DNA of 64,000 nucleotides from Rhodococcus koreensis (GTDB taxonomy: Bacteria; Actinomycetota; Actinomycetes; Mycobacteriales; Mycobacteriaceae), in NCBI RefSeq assembly GCF_900105905.1, contig NZ_FNSV01000005.1:8575501-8639500 (forward strand), read 5' to 3'. Each line of letters opens with the position of its first letter. Positions within the stretch are counted from its first letter, which is position 1. The notes under the pieces were generated by a model. That model saw nothing but the letters and a program-made list of their open reading frames with translations, did not search any database and was not told the origin of the DNA. The position numbers and the translations under genes are program-made. Positions 8,519 to 17,535 of the stretch are shown here, piece by piece.

Positions 8519-9085
8519 ATGAGCAATCCGAACTCCAAGTACGAACTTCGGGGTATCAACCACCTTGCGCTGGTGTGCTCGGACATGCAACGCACCATCG
8601 ATTTCTACTCGGGCGTCCTGGGCATGCCCCTGATCAAGACCATCGAGCTGCCGGGGGATCTGGGCCAGCACTTCTTCTTCGACTGCGGCAACGGCAACAC
8701 CATCGCCTTCTTCTGGCTGGCCGATTCCCCCGAGGCCGCGCCCGGTCTCGCCGCCCCCAAGGGGCTCCCCGACGAGGGTGAACTCGCGAGTGCGGTCGGG
8801 TCGATGAATCACGTCGCGTTCGCGGTGCCCCCGGAACAGTTCGACGAGTACTACACCCGCATGCAGGCCGAGGGAATCAAGGTCAGTCGGGTCCTCAACC
8901 ACGACGACAGCTCCGCCGGCGTGTCCCGGCACGTGCACCCGGGCACCTTCGTGCGCTCGTTCTACTTCCAGGACCCGGACGGCGTACTGCTCGAATTCGC
9001 CTGCTGGACGCGAACCTTCACCGAAGCCGACGTCGCGCACAAACCGAAGACCGCAGCCGACCGGCGCGTACCCACCGCATCCTGA
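8519..9085 (+). CDS. VOC superfamily (glyoxalase/extradiol-dioxygenase-like) protein
   Basis: This 188-residue protein has two betaalphabetabetabeta VOC modules. INHLALVCSDMQRTIDFYSGV opens the first (His near residue 15) and MNHVAFAVPPEQFDEYY opens the second. PDGVLLEFACWT near the end supplies the expected metal-ligand glutamate. A ribosome site, GGAAGGA, lies about 6 nt before ATG 8519. Family members include glyoxalases, epimerases and ring-cleavage dioxygenases, so the reaction is open. It forms a two-gene operon with the AhpD-like protein, directly behind the TetR-type operator. Confidence 0.85.
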   Translation: MSNPNSKYELRGINHLALVCSDMQRTIDFYSGVLGMPLIKTIELPGDLGQHFFFDCGNGNTIAFFWLADSPEAAPGLAAPKGLPDEGELASAVGSMNHVAFAVPPEQFDEYYTRMQAEGIKVSRVLNHDDSSAGVSRHVHPGTFVRSFYFQDPDGVLLEFACWTRTFTEADVAHKPKTAADRRVPTAS

Positions 9086-9110
9086 CCGCCACCGTCCGAA
9101 AGGAAAAGCC

Positions 9111-9749
9111 GTGCCCCGTCTCCGTCAGGTACCCCGCGCCGAAGTCACCGACGAGAAGATCCTCTTCTTCTACGATCGACTGTTCGGACCCGACAAGGAT
9201 CCCGCCGTCGATCACGGCACCATCCACGCCACCCCCGGCGACTGGTGGACCGTGTTCGCCCAGTCACCGGACGTGTTCCGGCACGCCGTCCGCGGATTCT
9301 CGCTCTACCGGAACGTCACCCTGGACCCCCTGTTGCGTGAACTGGGGCAGGCCAGGGCCGGGTACGCACGCGGGAGCCAGTTCGTCTTCTCCCAGCACTG
9401 CAAGCAGATGCGATCCCTCGGGGCGCCGGAGGAAAAGATCGCGGCCCTTCCGCACTGGCAGGTCAGCGACTGCTTCTCCGCACTCGAGCGGGCGGTCCTG
9501 GCCTACACCGACGGCCTCGTCTACGACGGCGGCCGGGTGCCGGACGAGGTGTTCGCGGTCCTGAAAGCCCACCTGACGGATCCCGAAATTCTACAGCTGA
9601 CGTACATCACCACCCTCTACGACATGCACGCCACGATGTGCCGGGCCCTCCGCCTCGAATTCGACGACCGGCCCGAGTTGATCGCCGAGGTCGAGATTCC
9701 CGCCGGCGTCGAGGTCCGCGACCTTTCAGCCGACCTGTCCGGAGAATGA
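9111..9749 (+). CDS. Carboxymuconolactone decarboxylase / AhpD-like protein
   Basis: This 212-residue all-helical protein resembles the AhpD/CMD family. The core VFSQHCKQMRSLGAPEEKI (residues ~92-110) carries the His-Cys pair seen in many members, but the second cysteine of a CxxC peroxidatic motif is absent. The C-terminal half DPEILQLTYITTLYDMHATM fits the family. The GTG start follows AAAGGAAAA. It lies 25 nt after the VOC gene in the same operon under the TetR-type operator. Without the CxxC it is unlikely to be an alkylhydroperoxidase; a decarboxylase or lactone-hydrolysing role is possible. The function is unassigned. Confidence 0.8.
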   Translation: MPRLRQVPRAEVTDEKILFFYDRLFGPDKDPAVDHGTIHATPGDWWTVFAQSPDVFRHAVRGFSLYRNVTLDPLLRELGQARAGYARGSQFVFSQHCKQMRSLGAPEEKIAALPHWQVSDCFSALERAVLAYTDGLVYDGGRVPDEVFAVLKAHLTDPEILQLTYITTLYDMHATMCRALRLEFDDRPELIAEVEIPAGVEVRDLSADLSGE

Positions 9750-9760
9750 CGACTCGCTCC

Positions 9761-9791
9761 GCTACCCATCGCCGCTCCTCACGTGGGTAGC
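9761..9791. terminator. Weak inverted repeat between convergent genes
   Basis: GCTACCCA (9761-9768) and TGGGTAGC (9784-9791) are exact 8-nt complements around a 15-nt loop. They straddle the 30-nt gap between the AhpD-like gene and the convergent VOC gene. The right arm lies inside the VOC coding end and there is no T-run, so a terminator role is tentative. Confidence 0.35.
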
Positions 9792-10414
9792 TCCGCCCCG
9801 GACTGCTCGGCGGCCATGTACTCGGCGTACCAGTCGGGCCAGTTCGGGTCCTCCTCGCCGGTGCGCTCTTCGTGCCGGCCGTGGGCGGCCGCCGCCCGGC
9901 GGAGCGCGGTCGCCAGGTCGCGTGCGGAGCCGAACGACGTGGTGGCCGTGTCGATCCGCCCGGGAAGCCTGGTGGTGACCTCCTGCAGCAGCCAGGAATT
10001 GCCGTCGGGGTCGCTGAACGACGCCAGGGAGGAGTAGCTGCGGCGGTCGGGGTCCGGCCCGTCTGCAGGCCCGTCCGCGCCGCGGTGGAACACGCTGACC
10101 GCGACGCCGGCAGCGACCAGCTGGTCACGGGCGACCTCGATGTCGGAGACGATGAGATATCCCTTGGCCGAACCGGGTGCGGCCGTGGTGAGGTCTGCGC
10201 CGAAGTGAATCGAGGCGTCGGAGCCGGGCGGAGTGAACTGGACGACGCCGGAGTCGGGCGGTGTGACGTCCTGTCTCCAGCCGAGTCTGGTGTAGAACTC
10301 GGTGGCGCGGTCGACGTCCGAGACGGGGAGGACGACGACCTCCAGCTTCATGTCGACGGTCGGGACATTCGTGGTGCTGGTTGCCTCGTCGGTGTGAACT
10401 TCGTTGGTGCTCAT
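9779..10414 (-). CDS. VOC superfamily protein, paralogue of the one at 46677
   Basis: This 211-residue protein has one clear VOC domain (MKLEVVVLPVSDVDRATEF from residue 22, FSDPDGNSWLLQEVTTRLPG near 150) and a C-terminal helical tail ending WPDWYAEYMAAEQSGAELP. The tail and the repeated TPPDSGVVQFTPPG loop are shared with the gene at 46677-47312; about two thirds of residues match by eye. This tail is typical of an actinobacterial VOC subgroup of unknown reaction. It lies 75 nt downstream of the SDR gene on the same strand, so the two are probably cotranscribed. Confidence 0.85.
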   Translation of the reverse strand: MSTNEVHTDEATSTTNVPTVDMKLEVVVLPVSDVDRATEFYTRLGWRQDVTPPDSGVVQFTPPGSDASIHFGADLTTAAPGSAKGYLIVSDIEVARDQLVAAGVAVSVFHRGADGPADGPDPDRRSYSSLASFSDPDGNSWLLQEVTTRLPGRIDTATTSFGSARDLATALRRAAAAHGRHEERTGEEDPNWPDWYAEYMAAEQSGAELPT

Positions 10415-10489
10415 GGGTTTCCTCTCGCGATGTGTCGGGGATCGATCGAACAGGTCGTGCGAATCGCTGCGTCTGTCGTCGTGCGGTCG

Positions 10490-11248
10490 TCAGAAGACGA
10501 ATTGCTGGCCGCCGTCGATGTCGTACGTCGCGCCGGTGAGTGCCGTGTTGCTCATGATGTGGACGGCGAGGGCTGCGACGTCGGCAGGGCCGACGACCCG
10601 GCCGATCGGAAGCTTCGTCCGCAACTCGTTCCGCCGTTCGTCGAGCCGATCACCGAGCAGCGATGCCGACAGTGGGGTGTCGACGAAGCCGGCGGCGATG
10701 AGGTTGACGCGAACCGGCGCGAGCTCGAGAGCGAGGGCCGCCGTGAACGGGGGCAGTGCGGCCGTGGCGGCGGAGGCAATCCCCAGGCCGTGACCGATGC
10801 GCCGGCCGCCGGTGCCGCCCATGAACAGCAGCGTGCCCCCGGGCCGCATCTTGTTCGCCGCATTGCGCGCGACCTCGAGCCCCAGCACTATGTGCTCGGT
10901 GAGCTGCCGGCGCACCTCGTCCGCGTCCATCTCGAGCAGGGGAGCGTAACGCGGGCCGCCTGCCGTCACCAGCACATGGTCGATGGGTGTCGGCAGGTCC
11001 TCGAAGAACCTCCGCAATGCTGCCGGGTCGGTGGCGTCGAACGCTGCGGTGCGCTGTGTGCCGACGTCTGCCGCTGCGGCCTCGAGCCGGTCGGGGTTGC
11101 GCCCGGTGAGGATGACGTCGGCACCCTCCATCCGGGCGCGTCGCGCTGTCTCGAGCCCGATGCCTGCGCTGCCGCCGATGAGGACGACGGTCTGTCCGGC
11201 CAGTTCCGGTTCGCGTTGGATGGAGACTGGTGTGGTTTCGCTGGTCAC
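10490..11248 (-). CDS. Atypical short-chain dehydrogenase/reductase lacking the YxxxK motif
   Basis: This 252-residue Rossmann protein has the SDR cofactor motif VVLIGGSAGIGLETA near residue 20 and the usual C-terminal VRVNLIAAGFVDTPL. Where a catalytic Tyr-x-x-x-Lys should follow the MGGTGG strand, the sequence reads LGIASAATAAL, so tyrosine and lysine are both missing. GTG 11248 was chosen because GGAGA stands 6 nt upstream; an open frame extends further to 11323 without family similarity. The protein may bind NAD(P) without being a classical oxidoreductase, or it may use other residues. The VOC gene follows on the same strand. Confidence 0.82.
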   Translation of the reverse strand: MTSETTPVSIQREPELAGQTVVLIGGSAGIGLETARRARMEGADVILTGRNPDRLEAAAADVGTQRTAAFDATDPAALRRFFEDLPTPIDHVLVTAGGPRYAPLLEMDADEVRRQLTEHIVLGLEVARNAANKMRPGGTLLFMGGTGGRRIGHGLGIASAATAALPPFTAALALELAPVRVNLIAAGFVDTPLSASLLGDRLDERRNELRTKLPIGRVVGPADVAALAVHIMSNTALTGATYDIDGGQQFVF

Positions 11249-12029
11249 GATTTCTCCGATCGGTATCGTCGGCCATCGATCACCGGGATTCGCACGCGTG
11301 GCGCTCTCACGCCGATCGACCATGTCGGCGCAGTCGGGGAGAGCACCTCGCAGTCCGGCACCGCGCGACCTCGAGTCGCGGGTCGGTGTCCGCCTATGGA
11401 AATGTTTCTACAGTCGTCGTGGCCGGGCAAGGGGCGGCACCAATCGCCGTCGATTGATCTCGGCGACACCAGGGTGGGATCAACCATCGGGACGTGGGTC
11501 TGGTTTCCCAGCCGCCGCTACCGGATGGGCGTGAAGGTCGTCAGTCTGTTCCAGCGGCGCGCCGGTGGTCTTGGGGCCGAACATGGCGACGATCACGTCC
11601 GCTGCGACCCAGCGCGCTGGGACGGGTACGAACATCGCACGCGCCCGACTTGGATCGCCATCAGGTTGTCGTCCCATCGCGGCAATCGAGCGCGAGGATC
11701 ACGTGTCCAATTGGCACCGGACCGCATCGCCACTCTCAGCGGTCCGACGGAAGATTCTCCGTGCGACCCTGCATATTGGCCAAGGCCACGTGAGGCGAGT
11801 TGCGGTCCTCATCATCGTGGCTACCTGACGCGCGCCGGCAACGGAAAGCAGTTGAGGGCGATCCGAAGTGAGCCAGGAGGAGTCCGGGCCGATGCGGACG
11901 GAGAACTCGTGGTCCACGACCCCGGTCTCGGGACCCGAGAGCCCGTGCGGACCTGGTCGAGCGTCGGCCAACTCGGCGGCGCTCGACCAGCCAGCGTGTT
12001 TACGTCACGACCCCGGGAGGTCATTGGCC
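11249..12029. other. 781-bp stretch without a convincing gene
   Basis: No frame in this stretch combines a good ribosome site, a recognisable domain and codon use like the neighbours. Short open frames on both strands (for example 11480-11677 and 11699-11971, minus) match nothing recognised. The right part abuts the stop of the VOC gene at 12030, and the left part must hold the promoter of the SDR gene. It may contain a decayed gene. It also marks the junction between the first acyl-CoA region and the large catabolic island. Confidence 0.5.
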
Positions 12030-12512
12030 TCAGACGACGAATCCCCCCGGTCCCATCATCCCGGTTTGAATCCATTTCTCGAGATCTTCCCGTGCGGATT
12101 CATCGACGAACTCGAAGCGAACCCCGCCGGTAGTCTTCGGGTTCGTGTACCACGCAAACGTGGTTCCATCGGGGTTCAAAACCTCGCCATCCGATTCCAC
12201 TCCGGAATCGAGATACCGCTTCTTGTTGTCATCGATTTTCGGGTCCCACATGCCGATGTGATGCACGCCCTCCCCGTGACCAGCGGAATAAACTCCGTCA
12301 CCCTTGGCTTCGAGCAGTTCCATATAGGGGGGTCCTTGCTGAGAATACGTGACTCGCAGGTCGAACTCGTGCTCGTCGGGATCGACCAGTCTATTGAGAT
12401 GCACTTCGGTCGGCTCATGGAAGGTAAGCCCAAAAAGCTTCCCGTACAGCGTGATTGCGCTATCGATGTCGCTGACGAGAATTCCGTAGTGATAGACGTT
12501 CGGTGATTCCAT
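12030..12512 (-). CDS. VOC superfamily (glyoxalase-like) protein of the catabolic island
   Basis: This 160-residue VOC protein shows NVYHYGILVSDIDSAITLYG at the N-terminus (His8 as a metal-ligand candidate), GVHHIGMWDPKIDDNKKRYL opening the second module and GGVRFEFVDESA near the end. The internal region EFDLRVTYSQQGPPYMELLE resembles methylmalonyl-CoA-epimerase-like members. It is the last gene of the leftward operon that encodes a full Liv-type importer, 65 nt after livM. It is less GC-rich than its neighbours. A role in handling the imported substrate or a derived acyl-CoA is inferred from position only. Confidence 0.85.
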   Translation of the reverse strand: MESPNVYHYGILVSDIDSAITLYGKLFGLTFHEPTEVHLNRLVDPDEHEFDLRVTYSQQGPPYMELLEAKGDGVYSAGHGEGVHHIGMWDPKIDDNKKRYLDSGVESDGEVLNPDGTTFAWYTNPKTTGGVRFEFVDESAREDLEKWIQTGMMGPGGFVV

Positions 12513-12577
12513 GTGCGTTCCTTTCGGGACTGCGATTAAATTGGGCGGCGGGAGGGCGGTGCGAAACCTGCCTTCTC

Positions 12578-13753
12578 CTAATGCTTCGTCCTGATCTCAT
12601 CCACCCCAATCGGTTCATCCGGAGGAAGAATGAGTGTATTTTCGTTCATGCTCCGAGGTCGCATTGTCCGGAGCCGGGAGTTGGCACGGTCGACAAGACC
12701 GACTATGCCATCTGGAAAAAACAGCACAATCAGGATGAACAGAAATCCTAGGACGACGAGCGGTTCGGACACTGTGCGACTTGCCCATTCAGGTAGCCCG
12801 TCGAGGACGCCGGACGTAGAAAGCTCGGGCAGCCTCAAAGTGAGGATTCCGTATATGAGGCCACCGATCGCTGCACCCCAGATCCGGCCGCGTCCGCCCA
12901 ATACCACCATGACGATCAATGCAAGACTGAAGTGCACTGATGCGCTGGACGGATTGGCGCCCCGCGCAACCAAGAGATACACCGCCCCGCCCGCCGCCGC
13001 GATCACGCCGCCGAAAGCATATGCAACCAGCTTGTAGCTGTACGAGAACAACCCGAGACTTTCGACCCGATCCTCGTTCTCGCGGATCGCTTGCCAAACC
13101 TGGCCACAACGAGACCGCGTCGCCATCCACGCCAGAAGGTAGGCGACCACGGCGAATGCGAGCGATAGCCAGTAGAGCCAGCGGACGTCGCGGGCGCTGG
13201 CGAGCAGGTCGGGGATCTGCTCGAAGGCAACAGGCAGGCCCTCCTCGCCGCCGAAAATCCCCGCAGGATCAACCAGGAGCAAAATGTAGAAGGCCTCGCC
13301 GAACGCCAGCGTGACCATCGTGAAGGCGACCGCCTTCACGCGAAGGGCGATCGCTCCCAGCGCGGTATTGACCAGCCCGGACAGCGCGATGGCAAGCGCT
13401 GCAGCGGAAAAATACCCCAGGCCTGCGTGCATCAGCAGGTTGGTTGCGTAGATTCCCAGAGCGAAAACCAGGGCATGACCAGCGCTCAGCAGGCCGGTGT
13501 ATCCGAATACGACATCGAAAGATATCGCGACACCAGCGAATACAAGGCCGATCGACAAGATGAGCAGAGAACCGGAACTCGACAACTGTCCGGGGAGAAG
13601 GATCGGAATCGGAACATCCAACATCGGTAGAGCAGCCAAAACGAGAATGACCGTGAGGCCCACTCGCGCCCCGACGGAAATCCGCCTCGGGTGCAGCTTT
13701 CCCGGACTCCGGTCGACGGGCAACCGTGTCTGGGTACTGGATAACGGAATCAT
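12578..13753 (-). CDS. livM: Liv-type ABC transporter permease LivM (island importer)
   Basis: This 391-residue polytopic membrane protein shows the LivM signature ISFDVVFGYTGLLSAGHALV followed by RSRCGQVWQAIRENEDRVES, the loop that couples to the ATPase. A basic N-terminus of about 25 residues and a polar C-terminal tail of about 35 residues (ending GVDEIRTKH) flank the membrane core. Its ATG overlaps the stop of livH by 4 nt. It is one of two permeases of the island importer, together with livH (13750), two ATPases and a lipoprotein. The transported compound is probably the island substrate, which is inferred. Confidence 0.92.
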   Translation of the reverse strand: MIPLSSTQTRLPVDRSPGKLHPRRISVGARVGLTVILVLAALPMLDVPIPILLPGQLSSSGSLLILSIGLVFAGVAISFDVVFGYTGLLSAGHALVFALGIYATNLLMHAGLGYFSAAALAIALSGLVNTALGAIALRVKAVAFTMVTLAFGEAFYILLLVDPAGIFGGEEGLPVAFEQIPDLLASARDVRWLYWLSLAFAVVAYLLAWMATRSRCGQVWQAIRENEDRVESLGLFSYSYKLVAYAFGGVIAAAGGAVYLLVARGANPSSASVHFSLALIVMVVLGGRGRIWGAAIGGLIYGILTLRLPELSTSGVLDGLPEWASRTVSEPLVVLGFLFILIVLFFPDGIVGLVDRANSRLRTMRPRSMNENTLILPPDEPIGVDEIRTKH

Positions 13754-14640
13754 GCTGATGCAACCCTTCCGAGCAAGCCCTGTGGGCGCAGTAAGAGCAC
13801 AGCCGCAAGCAGACCGACGACGGCGATGTCGCCCAGTCCGGTGCTCACGTAGAAGTTCACGATTTGCTGAGTGAAGGCGACGAGAGCGGCAGCGATGGCA
13901 GTGCCGCCGATTGATCCGAGTCCACCGATAATCACCACGATGAAAGCGAAGATCAACAGATTCGGACCGAGAGCAGGAGTAATTCCCGTGAAGTAGACCG
14001 CGCCCAGCGCGCCACCCAGGCAGGCCAAGGCTGCGCCCAGTACGAACACGAAGGTGAAGCTCCGCGCGACGTCAATGCCCAGCGCCTGAACCATCCGCCT
14101 GTTCTCCACACCTGCGCGGATGATCAACCCATACTTGCTCTTCTTCATGAAGAACAGCAAGCTCACCAGCACCAAGGCTGATATACCGAAGATAAGGATT
14201 CTACTGTTGGGAATGCGTCCACCGAGGATCACCGTGACGTCGGTGAACCAGGCCGGCTGTGCGATCGATTGCGGCGAATACGAGAAAATACCGCCGATGA
14301 GCCCCTCCATGACGAATGCGAGCCCCAACGTGATGAGGATCTGTGTGAGGTGATCACCGTAGTTGCGCGCTATCAGCGTCCGCTCTACGAAATATCCTAG
14401 AACGCATCCGAATATGACCGCCACAACTGTGGCGACCGCGAAACGCGCAGCGAGGGAATCTATCAAGTCGAACCGGTCCATGACGACCCAGGCCGCATAT
14501 CCGCCCAGCCCGAAGATCGCGGCATGCGCAACATTCAGGACGTCCATCAAACCGAATATCAGGGAAAGCCCTGAAGACAGGAGGAAATACAGGCCCGCGA
14601 GACCGAGGCTTGTAGCAGTGAGGACGATGAGGGTTGTCAT
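13750..14640 (-). CDS. livH: Liv-type ABC transporter permease LivH (island importer)
   Basis: This 296-residue membrane protein has the LivH pattern: SLIFGLMDVLNVAHAAIFGL near the N-terminus, SKYGLIIRAGVENRRMVQAL as the coupling loop, and LRPQGLLGRVA at the end. Unlike the livH at 442, this copy is intact. Start and stop overlap the neighbouring genes by 4 nt on both sides, so translational coupling in the order binding protein, livG, livF, livH, livM is likely. Confidence 0.93.
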   Translation of the reverse strand: MTTLIVLTATSLGLAGLYFLLSSGLSLIFGLMDVLNVAHAAIFGLGGYAAWVVMDRFDLIDSLAARFAVATVVAVIFGCVLGYFVERTLIARNYGDHLTQILITLGLAFVMEGLIGGIFSYSPQSIAQPAWFTDVTVILGGRIPNSRILIFGISALVLVSLLFFMKKSKYGLIIRAGVENRRMVQALGIDVARSFTFVFVLGAALACLGGALGAVYFTGITPALGPNLLIFAFIVVIIGGLGSIGGTAIAAALVAFTQQIVNFYVSTGLGDIAVVGLLAAVLLLRPQGLLGRVASA

Positions 14641-15389
14641 CGTGCAGACCCCTTCCCGATCGTGTTGCTGTCGCGGGAAGACGGCGCGACACCGAGGTAG
14701 CGCTGCGTGAGATCCGCATCCGCAGCCAAGTCCTCCATCGAACCGGTGAATACAACTGCGCCGTGGTCCAGCACGATGGCATCGGTGGCCAAGCGCTGCG
14801 CGACTCGGATGTTCTGGTCGACCAGCAAGATTGTGGTGGCGCTGGCGGCCTTCGCCAGAGCCTCGACTACCTGGCCGACCACGATGGGCGCCAATCCCTT
14901 GCTCGGCTCGTCGATGAGGAGCAAGCGGTTCGGGTTCAGGATGGCACGCGCGATCGCCACCATCTGCTGCTGGCCGCCGGACAGCGCTCCCGCCCGCTGA
15001 GCGCTCCTGCGCAGCAAGTCTGGAAACAGTTCGTGTACGAGGTCCAGTCGTTGGGTCGCCTCCGGTGTCCGCGCAGCCAATCGAAGATTCTCGGCGACAG
15101 TCAACGTGCCGAATACCTCGCGGTCCTCGGGCACGTATCCGATACCTCGGCGGACCAGGTGGTGGGTCGGCACGCCCAAGATCTCTTCACCATAGAGCCT
15201 GATGCTGCCGCTGCCCTCCAGCAAACCGAGAATTGTCATCAAGGTTGTCGTCTTCCCCGCACCGTTGCGACCGAGCAATGCGGTGACACGACGTGGACGT
15301 ACCTCGAATGACACACCTTCCAGAACATGTGCTTCGCCGCGGTGTACCTGAAGGTCTCGCACGGACAGGGCCGCGTCGCCGGCGGACAT
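14637..15389 (-). CDS. livF: Liv-type ABC transporter ATP-binding protein LivF
   Basis: This 250-residue ABC ATPase shows Walker A LLGRNGAGKTTTLMT, signature ALSGGQQQMVAIARAIL, Walker B RLLLIDEPSKGLAP and the LivF-type VDQNIRVAQRL switch. It pairs with the LivG ATPase encoded upstream, whose stop shares a base with this start codon, to drive the two permeases. A C-terminal segment of about 15 polar residues follows the domain. Confidence 0.93.
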   Translation of the reverse strand: MSAGDAALSVRDLQVHRGEAHVLEGVSFEVRPRRVTALLGRNGAGKTTTLMTILGLLEGSGSIRLYGEEILGVPTHHLVRRGIGYVPEDREVFGTLTVAENLRLAARTPEATQRLDLVHELFPDLLRRSAQRAGALSGGQQQMVAIARAILNPNRLLLIDEPSKGLAPIVVGQVVEALAKAASATTILLVDQNIRVAQRLATDAIVLDHGAVVFTGSMEDLAADADLTQRYLGVAPSSRDSNTIGKGSAR

Positions 15390-16198
15390 CAGAACTCCGG
15401 CCCGAGGTAGGCGGCTTGGACCCGCGGATCGGACATCACTGCGTTCGGATCATCGCACAGGAGAAGACCGCCGTCTTGCATGACGGCAATACGATCTGAC
15501 GCGTCGAGAACCAGATCCATTCGATGCTCGACCATCACCACCGTACGGCCCGAGTCGTGCACTGCCCGTACTACGTCGATCAGCGCGTGGACATCCTCGG
15601 CCGAGACGCCGGCCGTCGGTTCATCCAAGAGCAGGACGCGGGGGCGCGCGCACAACGCGAGGGCTATCTCGAGCTTCCGCTTGTCTCCGTACGGTAGGTC
15701 GGACACGATGTTTCCGCCCATGTCGTGCAGGCCGACCTCTTCGAGGTGCTCTCGCGCACGCTCTGTGGCTCGATCGTGGGCCGATGGCCTGCCCCAGAGG
15801 TTCATGCTGCCGCCCAGCGCAGCCTGGGCTGCCAACCGTGCGTTCTCGAGGACCGTCAATCCCGCAAACAGGCTCGATGTCTGGAACGTCCGTCCCAGGC
15901 CGCGCCGGACACGGTGTGCGGCTCCCATCTTGGTGATGTCCTGACCATCGAAGTGGACTGAACCCGATGAGGGGCGATACACCCCTGACAGGAGATTCAT
16001 CAACGTGCTCTTGCCGGCCCCGTTGGGCCCGATAACGGTGAGAAACTCGCCACGCCGGACACGGAGTCCGACATTGCTGACGATGGCGAATCCGCCAACA
16101 CTCCAGGAGAGATCGACTGTCTCGAGCGCATATTCGATCGCGGGTCCCAGTTCCTGTGAGGACGGCAGCGTCCGGGCAAGTGCTGCAGTATCGTTCAT
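15389..16198 (-). CDS. livG: Liv-type ABC transporter ATP-binding protein LivG
   Basis: This 269-residue ABC ATPase shows Walker A VIGPNGAGKSTLMNLLSG and the LivG-specific insertion VRRGLGRTFQTSSLFAGLTV after it. Signature (DLPYGDKRKLEIALALC), Walker B (RVLLLDEPTAGVS) and a VEHRMDLV H-loop are all present. The signature reads LPYG rather than LSGG, as in many LivG proteins. Its ATG overlaps the stop of the binding-protein gene. Confidence 0.93.
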   Translation of the reverse strand: MNDTAALARTLPSSQELGPAIEYALETVDLSWSVGGFAIVSNVGLRVRRGEFLTVIGPNGAGKSTLMNLLSGVYRPSSGSVHFDGQDITKMGAAHRVRRGLGRTFQTSSLFAGLTVLENARLAAQAALGGSMNLWGRPSAHDRATERAREHLEEVGLHDMGGNIVSDLPYGDKRKLEIALALCARPRVLLLDEPTAGVSAEDVHALIDVVRAVHDSGRTVVMVEHRMDLVLDASDRIAVMQDGGLLLCDDPNAVMSDPRVQAAYLGPEF

Positions 16199-17361
16199 GG
16201 TTTCGCTACCTCACTGCCGACGTTTCCTACTGTGTGGGCGACCAATTCGCCATCGCTGTCACTGAGCGAGACGAGGTACATGTCCTGAAGTAGGGCGTGG
16301 TCACCCGAGCGGATTGTCATAGGTCCTTTCGGTGCCTCGAATGACCACCCGTCGAGTGCCTCGATCATGCCTTCGACGTCGTCGGGGCCCGCAGTGGAGA
16401 GTGCGTGCACGATCTGCTGCGCGGCGACGAATCCGTCGTGGGTGGACAGGTCGGCATTTGGTACTCGCTCAGTCAGGCATTCGTTCATTTCGCCGCCAGG
16501 TGCGCCCGGGTAATAGTGCGTCACGAAGTTGATCTTCTCGGCAGCGTCACCATAGATTGACCAGTGCGGCTTCTCGACCAGCACGCTCGCCACCGTGGTC
16601 GTGTCCAAGATTCCTTGTTGCGACATCGCTTGCCACATGGACGGAGCCCCATCGCCGTAATAGACGACAATCAGTAGATCGGGCTTCAACTCGCTGATTC
16701 GCCGCGCGTAGGGCGTGAACTCATTCGTGTCCAAAGGCACAAGCACTTTCTCTACTTCAGATCCGCTCGATTCGAGGATGCCGGTGATCGTAGAGGCGTA
16801 CTTCTGTCCGAATGCGTAGTCCTGGGCAAGTACTACCGTCTTGTTATTGTTCTTCTCGAGGACGCTGCTCAGGGCAGCCGCTTCCTGATACGCCTGTCGC
16901 GAGGCGCGGAAAGTGTTGGCGTTCAGACCGGTGACATCATCGATCCCCGCGGCACCGGAGATGTACAGGAGATTCTGCTGTTCGGCGAAGTGGCCGAGTT
17001 GCATCGCGGCGGCGGACGATGTGGTGCCGGTGAGGATGTTGATCCCGTCACCAACCATCCTGGTGGCCGCGGCGAGTGTCTGCTCGGGATCGCCGCCGTC
17101 ATCGGCGTAGACGAATTCGATTGGCTTGCCGTCGACTTCGTTGGTGCCTTCGGTGCTGCAGTACAGGCCGGCCTCCAGCCCGTCCTTGATCATGTTTCCG
17201 TAGGTACCGAACGATCCGGTGAGCGACGTTGTCACGCCCACTCGTATCGCATCTCCCGATGTGCCGGAACCCGTCGAACTGCAAGCGACCAACCCGACCG
17301 ACGCCAGCAACGCTGCGGACATAACACACGCGCCTCGCCGTGCACTCCGTAAAATCACCAC
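16195..17361 (-). CDS. ABC transporter substrate-binding lipoprotein, Liv/periplasmic-binding family 6
   Basis: This 388-residue exported protein begins with a short basic segment and a hydrophobic stretch ending in the lipobox LVACSS, so it should be lipidated at that cysteine and anchored outside the membrane. IRVGVTTSLTGSFGTYG starts a Leu/Ile/Val-binding-type bilobed domain (ligand_bind_6), with WQAMSQQGILDTTTVAS in the second lobe. GTG 17361 is preferred because a GGGG ribosome site lies 6-7 nt upstream; the frame is open further 5'. It is the first gene of the importer operon. The ligand is unknown. Confidence 0.92.
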   Translation of the reverse strand: MVILRSARRGACVMSAALLASVGLVACSSTGSGTSGDAIRVGVTTSLTGSFGTYGNMIKDGLEAGLYCSTEGTNEVDGKPIEFVYADDGGDPEQTLAAATRMVGDGINILTGTTSSAAAMQLGHFAEQQNLLYISGAAGIDDVTGLNANTFRASRQAYQEAAALSSVLEKNNNKTVVLAQDYAFGQKYASTITGILESSGSEVEKVLVPLDTNEFTPYARRISELKPDLLIVVYYGDGAPSMWQAMSQQGILDTTTVASVLVEKPHWSIYGDAAEKINFVTHYYPGAPGGEMNECLTERVPNADLSTHDGFVAAQQIVHALSTAGPDDVEGMIEALDGWSFEAPKGPMTIRSGDHALLQDMYLVSLSDSDGELVAHTVGNVGSEVAKP

Positions 17362-17535
17362 AATTTGCCCCTTCAGGAAGATTTTTCGTTGCACGAAATG
17401 CCTGCATCTGAGGAATGCGACTGGCCGAAATCGCTCCATGCTGCGTCAGAAGTGGTCAATCTCGTGGTCTTCGACCGAATTTTGATTGGTTCGCCATGGT
17501 CACAGGAGATTTAGAATTCATGGACTCGAAATGCG

